DNA from: FEN-1297 sp046704565
Lineage (GTDB): Bacteria; Bacteroidota; Ignavibacteria; Ignavibacteriales; Ignavibacteriaceae
DNA length: 5,646 nucleotides
Assembly (NCBI GenBank): GCA_046704565.1
Contig: JBJKRP010000326.1
Coordinates: 1 to 5,646, forward strand
Direction of reading: 5' to 3'
Shown: piece by piece, positions 1 through 5,574 of the stretch
Numbering within the stretch: the first letter of the stretch is position 1
Layout: each line of letters opens with the position of its first letter
Notes under the pieces: generated by a model
Databases searched by the model: none
Told to the model about the DNA's origin: nothing
What the model saw: only the letters and a program-made list of their open reading frames with translations
Made by a program: the position numbers and the translations under genes

Positions 1-1265
1 CTGTTGCGTATTATGTGTACAAGCGGGTCTCCGAGACGCTCGATTACATTTTTGTCTAACTCTGTTTCGGCGCCGTCTGTTTGTAGCTCAACCTGCTTCC
101 CGAGTTCTTTGGAAAGGTCCCGCACAAGTCTTTTAAATTTATTGAATGTCGTACCGATAGGGATCATCCTGATATTCAATGCATTATCTCTTAATTCCCA
201 GGTTAGCCTTTCTACTTCTTCGGAAATAGAGACAAGCTCGGGATCCCCGGCAGTATTTGACGCCTGTGTAAGTCTTGCCTGTATTGTTACAAGCTCTCCA
301 ACAAGGTTTACCAGCGTATCGAGCTTATCGGAGGCAACCCTGATGCTTGAAAGTACCTCTGCTTCATTCCTGTTCTTTTCTGTCCGCTGTTTTACAGGTT
401 TATCCTCAATCGGCTTTATGCTGACGGCATTTTTGCTTTCTTCTTTAATTGTTTCTTTTATATCTTTAATTGAAAGGCTCTGACGGTCGTATAAAAGCTT
501 CCTAATTTTTTCAACGCTGCCTGGTTCAGATAAGACGTCTTTTTCAACTGCAGCCTCTATCTTTATTTCAGCATCGTCTTCAACAAAAATGAAGACGTCT
601 TTTACTGCATTTAAATCTCTGCCAGTTGAAAGGACTATGTCCCAGTATGTATAGCAAAGCTCCGGGTTAAATTTATCCAGCGGCGGTATTTTATCTGTCC
701 TGGCAGCAGCAATACATTGACCGAGTTCCCGTATTTCATTTAAGATTGCTATGGGATTTGTACCTTTAAGTAATATGTCTTCAGCTGGTTTAAAACGGAT
801 AAGGTATGTTTTAACAACGCCTAAATAGCTGCTGTCCGGCAGGGAAGAGGCTTCAATAGTATTTGCGGGTTTAACATCTGAGCAGCCTGCTTCCAGTACA
901 TTTCTAAATACCGCCTTAATTTTATCCGTTGAATCTTTATCGGCAGCAGCTTCGCCATCGTTTGCGTTCAACATCGAGACTATATGATCTTTAGCCAGTA
1001 GTGTCGCATCAATTATCTTTTTAGACACCTGTATTTTCCCATCACGTATCTTGTCATAAACATTTTCAATGTCGTGAACAAATTCGGAAACTTTAATAAA
1101 GCCGAACATGCCGGACGATCCTTTAATGGTGTGCAGCGCCCGGAATACCTGACCGATTAATTCCTTATTGTCCGGGTCTGATTCAAGCTCCAGCAGAGAG
1201 CTCTCAAGAACAGCAACAAGCTCACCGGCTTCTTCCAGAAAAGCTTTTACGTGCCGGTCCGTCAT
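1..1265 (-). CDS. cheA: Chemotaxis histidine kinase CheA, N-terminal 421 codons (cut by left edge)
   Basis: CheA autophosphorylates on a histidine and passes the phosphate to CheY within receptor-CheW-CheA arrays. The frame stays open from the ATG at 1265 to the window edge. P1 (about 1-110) holds the phospho-acceptor motif ALHTIKGSSGMFGF with His45. Residues about 153-235 (from TYLIRFKPAEDIL to FIFVEDDAEI) form a middle domain of the type found in many non-enteric CheA proteins, where enterics have the P2 CheY-binding domain. A charged linker follows. P3 dimerisation begins near 307 (SIRVASDKLDTLVNLVGEL). The ATP-binding domain has just begun: the N-box start DPLVHIIRN covers 413-421. The rest of the N-box, the G-boxes and the CheW-like P5 lie outside the window. 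The start overlaps the cheY stop in an ATGA. Upstream there is only a weak AAGAAAG, so translation is probably coupled to cheY. Identification is secure; partner specificity is not visible. Confidence 0.96.
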   Translation of the reverse strand, partial: MTDRHVKAFLEEAGELVAVLESSLLELESDPDNKELIGQVFRALHTIKGSSGMFGFIKVSEFVHDIENVYDKIRDGKIQVSKKIIDATLLAKDHIVSMLNANDGEAAADKDSTDKIKAVFRNVLEAGCSDVKPANTIEASSLPDSSYLGVVKTYLIRFKPAEDILLKGTNPIAILNEIRELGQCIAAARTDKIPPLDKFNPELCYTYWDIVLSTGRDLNAVKDVFIFVEDDAEIKIEAAVEKDVLSEPGSVEKIRKLLYDRQSLSIKDIKETIKEESKNAVSIKPIEDKPVKQRTEKNRNEAEVLSSIRVASDKLDTLVNLVGELVTIQARLTQASNTAGDPELVSISEEVERLTWELRDNALNIRMIPIGTTFNKFKRLVRDLSKELGKQVELQTDGAETELDKNVIERLGDPLVHIIRN

Positions 1266-1627
1266 CTCAAAACTTTCTTTACAACCAGCAGTAGTTGTTC
1301 CTGTGTAAACGGTTTTACTATCCAGCCGGATGCACCCGCATTTTTACCTTCGTTCCTTTTTTGATTCTGCGATTCCGTCGTAAGCATTATTATCGGGATG
1401 AACCTGGTATCGGGATTTTTCCTTACTTCTTTTATTAGACCGATACCGTCAAGGTTCGGCATATTTAAGTCGGTTATAAGCATGTCAACCGTATTAGCCT
1501 GTATCTTCGCTAATGCATCTTTGCCGTCTACGGCTTCCACCACTCCGTAACCCGCTTCTTTAAGCGTAAAGCTTACCATTTGTCTTATGCTGGACGAGTC
1601 GTCGACCGTCATTATTTGTTTATTCAT
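1262..1627 (-). CDS. cheY: Single-domain response regulator CheY
   Basis: This is a stand-alone 121-residue receiver domain, the usual CheY length, with no output domain. All key positions are present: the acidic pair Asp9/Asp10, the phospho-acceptor Asp53 in LITDLNMPNLDG, Thr83 in MLTTES and Lys105 in IVKPF. The aromatic switch position is Trp102, where E. coli CheY has Tyr106. CheA would phosphorylate it, and it would act on the flagellar switch or another output. The ATG at 1627 overlaps the stop of the upstream STAS gene (ATGA), and its own stop overlaps the cheA ATG in the same way, so the three genes form one translationally coupled run. A GGAG lies 7 nt before the start. The sequence IMTVDDSSSIRQMVSFTLKE resembles the CheY type found in many environmental che clusters rather than enteric CheY. 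Confidence 0.96.
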   Translation of the reverse strand: MNKQIMTVDDSSSIRQMVSFTLKEAGYGVVEAVDGKDALAKIQANTVDMLITDLNMPNLDGIGLIKEVRKNPDTRFIPIIMLTTESQNQKRNEGKNAGASGWIVKPFTQEQLLLVVKKVLR

Positions 1628-1962
1628 TTATTTTCTCCAAGAAGATTGAGCGGCAGCATCTGGTTATCAAAAAAACCGGATTTATCAAATCCTGCCTCAA
1701 ATAAGATTTTGTTTAGTGACTCGGAAGGTTTTAATGAAAGCTTTGTCTTATCATCTTTTGAGGTAATTACTGAAGAGCATAGCAACTGTATGTAAGAAAA
1801 ATCAAACTCGCTGCAACTGCTGTTGTCTATTAAAATATCCCGGGACTTCACCATAGCCCCGTATATTACGCCCTTTAGCTCGTTGATTCTATGAATAGTT
1901 AAAGGATCATTTAGAGATAATGTCTGGTTGGAAAGCAATTTGCCTTCCCCTATATCTTTCAT
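1624..1962 (-). CDS. STAS-domain protein (SpoIIAA/MlaB-like) of the chemotaxis operon
   Basis: This small soluble protein (112 residues) has the strand/helix pattern of a lone STAS domain. TLSLNDPLTIHRINELKGVI (14-33) is the first strand and helix. RDILIDNSSCSEFDFSYIQLL (41-61) is the core strand plus the helix that carries the functional serine in anti-sigma-factor antagonists. LSLKPSESLNKILFEAGF (75-92) is the last strand and helix. Aligned on Asp54, Ser56 falls where SpoIIAA has its phosphorylated serine, but the usual DSSGL is changed to DFSYI. STAS proteins are common in che clusters of non-enteric bacteria; their role there is poorly known, and partner binding is a guess. Its stop overlaps the cheY start. 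The ATG at 1962 has no good ribosome site. A TTG at 1938 (Leu9) follows GGGGAAGG and could be the real start, giving 104 residues without loss of the domain. Confidence 0.8.
   Translation of the reverse strand: MKDIGEGKLLSNQTLSLNDPLTIHRINELKGVIYGAMVKSRDILIDNSSCSEFDFSYIQLLCSSVITSKDDKTKLSLKPSESLNKILFEAGFDKSGFFDNQMLPLNLLGENK
1635..1638 (-). promoter_or_regulatory. Ribosome binding site of cheY (GGAG)
   Basis: GGAG on the minus strand is followed by 7 nt and then the cheY ATG at 1627. It lies inside the last codons of the STAS gene. It supports this start, so translation need not rely only on the ATGA overlap. Confidence 0.6.
1943..1950 (-). promoter_or_regulatory. Strong Shine-Dalgarno-like GGGGAAGG inside the STAS gene start
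   Basis: The minus strand reads GGGGAAGG just after the ATG at 1962 and 4 nt before an in-frame TTG at 1938. The ATG itself is preceded by TTCTTCTTTTA, which offers no ribosome site. The arrangement favours a TTG start at 1938 for the STAS protein, much as the PfpI-like gene here uses TTG. The evidence is positional only. Confidence 0.35.
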
Positions 1963-2100
1963 TAAAAGAAGAACCCCATAAATCGTATGATAAATCCGGG
2001 CTGACTAAGTTCTGAAACAAATTCCGGCTTATTTACTAAACGTACCTGTTACGGCGGACCAAATAATTCCCTTCACACCTTAACTTCGATACAATAGTTA

Positions 2101-2127
2101 TTATCGGAAAGAACTTAAAAAAGTTTA
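2101..2127 (-). promoter_or_regulatory. Sigma-28 (FliA-type) promoter for the STAS-cheY-cheA operon
   Basis: The minus strand reads TAAACTTT (2127-2120), an 11-nt spacer and TCCGATAA (2108-2101). The enterobacterial sigma-28 consensus is TAAAGTTT-N11-GCCGATAA, so 14 of 16 positions match at the ideal spacing. A transcript would begin around 2094, leaving a leader of about 130 nt before the STAS ATG. Sigma-28 normally drives late flagellar and chemotaxis genes, which fits what follows. The call is by eye against the consensus, supported by the similar site at 4104-4130. Confidence 0.75.
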
Positions 2128-2175
2128 GCCCCGCAGATAATTATCCCCGCCTCGTTCGGAAAAACTCCGGTGAAC

Positions 2176-4026
2176 TCAGAATAAATCAACATTACTTCCG
2201 TAATCTCCTTTTTTCTCCGACGAAGGATTGTTCCTTTCAATTGACGGCATAGAATTAGACTCCGGTTTTATTACTACTTGATTAAAGATATATCTTTCAC
2301 TGTCCATAGTATACCCGGTATTTAAATTCCTAAGCTTTTTGTCCGCGTCTGCCGCGTTCGAATATTTTGAGGTAATTTGCAGAATCTCATCCAGCCCTGC
2401 GGTTAATTCTTTAATCGCTCTATCATATCTTAGGTGAATGCCGATATTATCTGAGGCACTTTTTAACTCGCCTTTAAGCAGATAAATTTTTGCGCTTAGC
2501 TCTTCAAGCCCGCTCTTGTTCTCATGGTCCAAACCGTCGATTAGTACAAGCAAAGATTTAATTTCATCGAGCCTGCCGTTCAGTTCCGAAGCCGAACGAT
2601 CTGCACTTACAGATGAAAACCTGTTTGTTAGCTTCCCGGCAAGCTCTGCCATCCCGGATAACGACTCAATTATCAGCCCGGTCTGTTCCCTTGATTCAAT
2701 AGATAACTTTTGAATTGACTCGGCAATAATGCCGAGCGCCGCCCCCTCAACGCCTGTATGAGCGGCTTTTATACTCGAATTAAGTGCAATTATCTCTACT
2801 TCGGTACCAATTACACTGATTTCATCTACGAACACAGTCAGTTCGTTTATCGCCTTAATAACCTGTTCGATAGAAGAACTTAGTTCCGCATCAACTTCCA
2901 AATTTTTTGATATCGCCCCGGAAATTGTTAAAAGATTTCCTTTGACACTTTCTAAAGTTAGCTGCTGGTTTTGCTTGCCGAATAATTCCAGCAATTCAGA
3001 ATAGACATTAGAGATATTGCTATCAATATTCACCAGGCTTTGAATTAGATTTCCGGTAGCCGAGCAGAACTCTTCCTTAGAATGAATAACTTGAGCTTTC
3101 TGCAGTTTGCATATACCGTAAATTGCGTCAAAGAATTCTCCGGGGTTGAAATTCTTTCTGTCGTTGCCTTTCTGAAAATGCGTATCTTTTAACTGGTTAT
3201 TAAATGCATCTTTTACATGTTCCAATTGCTGCCTGGTTATATCGTGGTACTGAATTGATATAACTGCCTGCCCGATATGTTCCGAAATTTGTTTTGACTC
3301 CCCGGCGAACAACTTAACTTTGGAGGCGCCCAATGTATACTGCGCCTTTAGTGAATCAAGGCTTCTGTTTGAATCATTAATTATTATCTCTGAGTTATAA
3401 AGCTGCGTTGTCGACAGGCTTTCAGTCGTTTTAACCACCCTTTGAGCCAGAGAGGTTAAAAAGCTAAGCTTATCTTTGATTCTCAAAAATTTCTCCGAAA
3501 CCTTTACAGCCAGGACATCAACGTTTTCTGCCAGTGTACTAAAGCCTTTGTCATTAAGACCGATACGGGAACTTTCTATCTTTGTAGATATACCTAGTAT
3601 TCTGAGATGCTTTATAAGCTTCTTAAAAAATGATATCATCCCCGAGACGACGTACAAAACTTTGTTTATTGCGTCAAGCTCTTTCTGACTGGCTTCAAAT
3701 CTTTCCTTTGCTGTGTTTAATTGTACGGTTATACCGTTTAATATTCCCTTCAGCTTGTTTATAGTGCTGCTTATTTCATCGCCGGACATAGAATCGGCAA
3801 GCGAGACCGACATACCTGTTATTTCTTTTGATGCTTTATAAATATTTTGAAGCTTCTCTCCTATTATTAGGAATTCCTTTTCGGATTCAACGTTTAACGA
3901 GTCTATCTCAAGACCAAACGCTTCCAGCCTCCCTTTGATCTGTCCTGAGAGCTCTTCAATGGTGATTTCTTCGCTGACCTCACCTCTTACGTCTTTTGAT
4001 TTTCCGGATTCCTTTTGAGAGAACAT
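2176..4026 (-). CDS. Soluble MCP-like chemotaxis protein with two degenerate signalling hairpins and a CheZ-like D-x3-Q motif
   Basis: This 616-residue, mostly helical protein has no signal peptide, transmembrane segment, HAMP or ligand domain, so it should be cytoplasmic. It holds two MCP-hairpin-like segments that align without gaps at an offset of 269 residues. In copy A (141-173) KIESSRIG and KGFSTLAENVDVLA match the MCP pattern EAARAG..GFAVVA.EVR.LA. In copy B (410-442) EIIALNSSIKAAHTG and ALGIIAESIQKLS match ILALNAAIEAARAG and what follows. Each copy has lost different conserved residues. SIQYHDITRQQLEHV (257-271) places Asp262 and Gln266 like the catalytic Asp/Gln of CheZ (QDFQDLTGQ). 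The equivalent stretch after copy B (IHLRYDRAIKEL, 530-541) lacks the Gln. The tail ends without a CheR/CheB-binding pentapeptide. The ATG has no Shine-Dalgarno but is preceded by a sigma-28 promoter. It could be a cytoplasmic receptor, a scaffold or a CheY-P phosphatase; the exact role is unknown. Confidence 0.75.
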   Translation of the reverse strand: MFSQKESGKSKDVRGEVSEEITIEELSGQIKGRLEAFGLEIDSLNVESEKEFLIIGEKLQNIYKASKEITGMSVSLADSMSGDEISSTINKLKGILNGITVQLNTAKERFEASQKELDAINKVLYVVSGMISFFKKLIKHLRILGISTKIESSRIGLNDKGFSTLAENVDVLAVKVSEKFLRIKDKLSFLTSLAQRVVKTTESLSTTQLYNSEIIINDSNRSLDSLKAQYTLGASKVKLFAGESKQISEHIGQAVISIQYHDITRQQLEHVKDAFNNQLKDTHFQKGNDRKNFNPGEFFDAIYGICKLQKAQVIHSKEEFCSATGNLIQSLVNIDSNISNVYSELLELFGKQNQQLTLESVKGNLLTISGAISKNLEVDAELSSSIEQVIKAINELTVFVDEISVIGTEVEIIALNSSIKAAHTGVEGAALGIIAESIQKLSIESREQTGLIIESLSGMAELAGKLTNRFSSVSADRSASELNGRLDEIKSLLVLIDGLDHENKSGLEELSAKIYLLKGELKSASDNIGIHLRYDRAIKELTAGLDEILQITSKYSNAADADKKLRNLNTGYTMDSERYIFNQVVIKPESNSMPSIERNNPSSEKKGDYGSNVDLF

Positions 4027-4045
4027 TGGATATGAGGATAAAATT

Positions 4046-4059
4046 TATTGATATCAATA
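4046..4059. repeat. 14-bp perfect palindrome in the leader of the MCP-like gene
   Basis: TATTGATATCAATA is its own reverse complement. It lies 20-33 nt before the ATG at 4026 and downstream of the predicted sigma-28 start site. It could be an operator or a weak RNA stem that hides the start region. A palindrome this long is not very unlikely by chance in AT-rich DNA of this length, so function is only a possibility. Confidence 0.35.
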
Positions 4060-4068
4060 TTTAACCCG

Positions 4069-4083
4069 GCTGCTCTTTGCAGC
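4069..4083 (-). promoter_or_regulatory. Small hairpin in the leader of the MCP-like gene
   Basis: On the minus strand GCTGC-AAAGA-GCAGC can form a perfect 5-bp GC-rich stem with a 5-nt loop. It would lie in the leader RNA, between the predicted start site (near 4097) and the ATG at 4026. No T-tract follows, so it is not an intrinsic terminator. It might stabilise the 5' end of the transcript. Confidence 0.35.
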
Positions 4084-4103
4084 TTAGAATTCCATATCCC
4101 TTA

Positions 4104-4130
4104 TTATCGGCTTTTTATTAAGAAAGTTAA
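4104..4130 (-). promoter_or_regulatory. Sigma-28 (FliA-type) promoter for the MCP-like gene
   Basis: The minus strand reads TTAACTTT (4130-4123), an 11-nt spacer and a perfect GCCGATAA (4111-4104). Against TAAAGTTT-N11-GCCGATAA this is 14 of 16 positions at the ideal spacing. Transcription would start near 4097, about 70 nt before the ATG. It sits in the 185-bp gap after the PfpI-like gene, which makes the receptor-like gene the head of its own transcript. It shares CCGATAATAA and the -35 variant CTTT with the site at 2101-2127. Confidence 0.75.
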
Positions 4131-4211
4131 ATTGAAATATATAATGCAGGTCATTTAAAGATAGAATTGCTTGGTGCAATAATCCGAAACAAGTAACCCG
4201 GCTAATAAAGC

Positions 4212-4769
4212 CTAAGCCTTGTAATCAATCATTTTTCTAATTTTTTCCCTTGCTTCTTTTCCCGCCCACTTTTCGCATAGGTACAGACCAAGATCAATTG
4301 AAGATGAAACGGCACCCGATGTAATTACATCTCCGTCTTCTACAATTCTTTCGCGTACTACTTCGCCGCAGTACTGCTGAAGCGATTCATATTCATTGAA
4401 GTTGGTAGTTGCCCGCTTGCCTTTCAGAAATCCCGCCGCTCCAAGGATCAGGCTCCCGGTGCAGACGGATATTTTATACCGGACTTCCTGCGCAGTTTTA
4501 ATCCAGTCAATAAATTCCGAATCGTTTTGCAGGCTTCTTGTTCCCGAGCCGCCGGGAACAATTACTACATCATACCTGTTCAGATTGTTCCTTACTTTAT
4601 CCGGGATAATCTGTAATTCGTATTTGTCTTTTACTGTTTCAGAAAACGAACAGATTTCCCAATCAAGGTCGGTCTTCAATTTTAATTCCTTCAACCTTGT
4701 TACCGTATCGTAAACGCCTGCAAAATCAAGCAGCGTCATATCATTAAAAATTATAAATGCTATCTTCAA
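4212..4769 (-). CDS. DJ-1/PfpI-family protein, isonitrile hydratase-like
   Basis: This complete 185-residue, cytosolic DJ-1/PfpI domain shows the family landmarks: IIFNDMTLLDFAGVYD with Asp15 (the LDxxG motif, catalytic Asp in isonitrile hydratase), VPGGSGTR (71-78), the nucleophile elbow SVCTGSLILGAAGFLKG with Cys103 and Thr104, and the late TSGAVSSSIDLGLYL (150-164). The Cys-Thr pair and Asp15 point to the InhA/AraC-coactivator-like branch rather than DJ-1 deglycase or PfpI protease, but the substrate cannot be read from sequence. Oddity: relatives usually have ATTHW after the elbow; here it is ATTNF, so the His is Asn123. The start is TTG at 4769, chosen because GAGG lies 5 nt upstream and MKIAFIIFND begins the first beta strand. 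It lies 58 bp after mfd on the same strand and may be co-transcribed with it. It ends with TAG. Confidence 0.88.
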   Translation of the reverse strand: MKIAFIIFNDMTLLDFAGVYDTVTRLKELKLKTDLDWEICSFSETVKDKYELQIIPDKVRNNLNRYDVVIVPGGSGTRSLQNDSEFIDWIKTAQEVRYKISVCTGSLILGAAGFLKGKRATTNFNEYESLQQYCGEVVRERIVEDGDVITSGAVSSSIDLGLYLCEKWAGKEAREKIRKMIDYKA

Positions 4770-4774
4770 TTTAT

Positions 4775-4778
4775 CCTC
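4775..4778 (-). promoter_or_regulatory. Ribosome binding site that fixes a TTG start for the PfpI-like gene
   Basis: The minus strand reads GAGG-ATAAA-TTG, with the TTG at 4769-4767. No in-frame ATG stands at a position that would preserve the first beta strand; the next Met is residue 11, inside the conserved N-terminus. The site therefore decides for a TTG start. Confidence 0.65.
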
Positions 4779-4792
4779 ATCTTTCTTTGCAT

Positions 4793-4805
4793 TGCGCTAA
4801 GCGCA
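4793..4805 (-). promoter_or_regulatory. GC-rich hairpin in the mfd-PfpI gap
   Basis: On the minus strand TGCGC-TTA-GCGCA forms a 5-bp stem, 24 nt before the TTG start. The same GCGCTT (4804-4799) could instead pair with AAGCGC (4823-4818), so two folds exclude each other. No U-run follows, so this is not a standard terminator and read-through from mfd into the PfpI-like gene is likely. Confidence 0.3.
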
Positions 4806-4827
4806 TATAGCATAGCGGCGCTTTGCC

Positions 4828-5574
4828 CTATACTTTATGCTCTATGCTCTCTTTAATTTCTACCCGGAAAAGCTCCAAAACCCGCTTCACAAATTTAATC
4901 AAAAACTCCGTCAATCTTTCCGGGGATTCAAAATTATTTTGGATTACAAGCTTCATTACGTCTTTCTGCTGAAAAAACTTAATAGTATCTTTATACTCAT
5001 CCATAATGAACCTCATAAGCTCAATAAATTTGAACTTATAATACTCTTCGTTCTGCCCTTTGGGCAGGAAGAATGAAATATCTTTTCGCCGGATTATTAT
5101 TCTTTCGAACAAGGCATAAGAAGCATAAAACTTCAGCACCGCAGCAGATATAAGGCGCTCCACCAGCACCGGCAGCGGTCCGAAGCGGTCTATCATCTCT
5201 TCCCTTAATTCTTCAACTTCCGAAACATCTTTAATTGAATATAAAGCAGTATAAAAGTTTAAACGGTCCATCTGTTCCGGCATATACTCCGAAGGAATTC
5301 CTATTTCGTAATAAGTATCTATTGCCGGCTCGGTCCTTTCTTCATGCTTTGGAAGCTCTTTAAATACCGCCTTGAACTCCTCATATTTAAGCTCGTCAAC
5401 TGCCTCGTTGATCAATTTAATGTAAAGATCAAAACCGACTTCGTTTATAAAACCGGATTGTTCTCTCCCCAAAAGATTTCCTGCGCCTCTTATTTCCAAA
5501 TCGCGCATCGATATATTGAAGCCGGCAGCCAAATCTGTATATTCTTCAATCGCCTCCAGCCGCCGCAATGCCAT
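4828..5574 (-). CDS. mfd: Transcription-repair coupling factor Mfd, C-terminal 248 residues, downstream of an in-frame TAG
   Basis: Mfd is the cytosolic ATP-dependent translocase that removes stalled RNA polymerase from damaged DNA and recruits UvrA. The piece opens with ALRRLEAIEEYTDLAAGFNI, then MRDLEIRGAGNLLGREQSGFI (23-43), the highly conserved stretch that follows the helicase motifs (TRG region). Residues from about 83 (AIDTYYEIGIPSEYMPEQMDRLNFYTAL) through EMIDRFGPLP form the Mfd C-terminal domain. It continues to a natural end with TAG. The same frame upstream (5578-5646) encodes helicase motif VI, but the codon just before this ATG is TAG (5575-5577), so as written the gene is split. 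The adjacent ATG has no visible Shine-Dalgarno. The candidates are a nonsense mutation, a base error, or re-initiation yielding two chains. Confidence 0.9.
   Translation of the reverse strand: MALRRLEAIEEYTDLAAGFNISMRDLEIRGAGNLLGREQSGFINEVGFDLYIKLINEAVDELKYEEFKAVFKELPKHEERTEPAIDTYYEIGIPSEYMPEQMDRLNFYTALYSIKDVSEVEELREEMIDRFGPLPVLVERLISAAVLKFYASYALFERIIIRRKDISFFLPKGQNEEYYKFKFIELMRFIMDEYKDTIKFFQQKDVMKLVIQNNFESPERLTEFLIKFVKRVLELFRVEIKESIEHKV

Noticed and set aside
4..483. Open reading frame of 159 codons on the plus strand
   Set aside because: It lies wholly antisense to cheA, whose minus-strand frame has clear P3 and N-box motifs. The plus-strand product is serine-rich low-complexity translation with no recognisable domain.
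937..944. Perfect sigma-28 -10 (GCCGATAA, minus strand) inside cheA, and a TCCGATAA at 325-332
   Set aside because: No matching -35 lies 11 nt upstream (AAACGATG and TTCAAGCA), and both are explained by coding sequence.
2109..2126. AACTT-TTTT-AAGTT inverted repeat as a terminator of the MCP-like gene
   Set aside because: The stem is 5 AT-rich pairs at best and overlaps the sigma-28 promoter. Other stems just after 2176 (CGGA/TCCG) are also too short. No convincing intrinsic terminator is visible in this gap.
3609..3663. Hydrophobic stretch around KVLYVVSGMISFFKKL in the MCP-like protein as a membrane segment
   Set aside because: It is short and broken by Lys, Ser and Gly, and it lies within a helical region just before the first hairpin. 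It is better read as a bundle helix.
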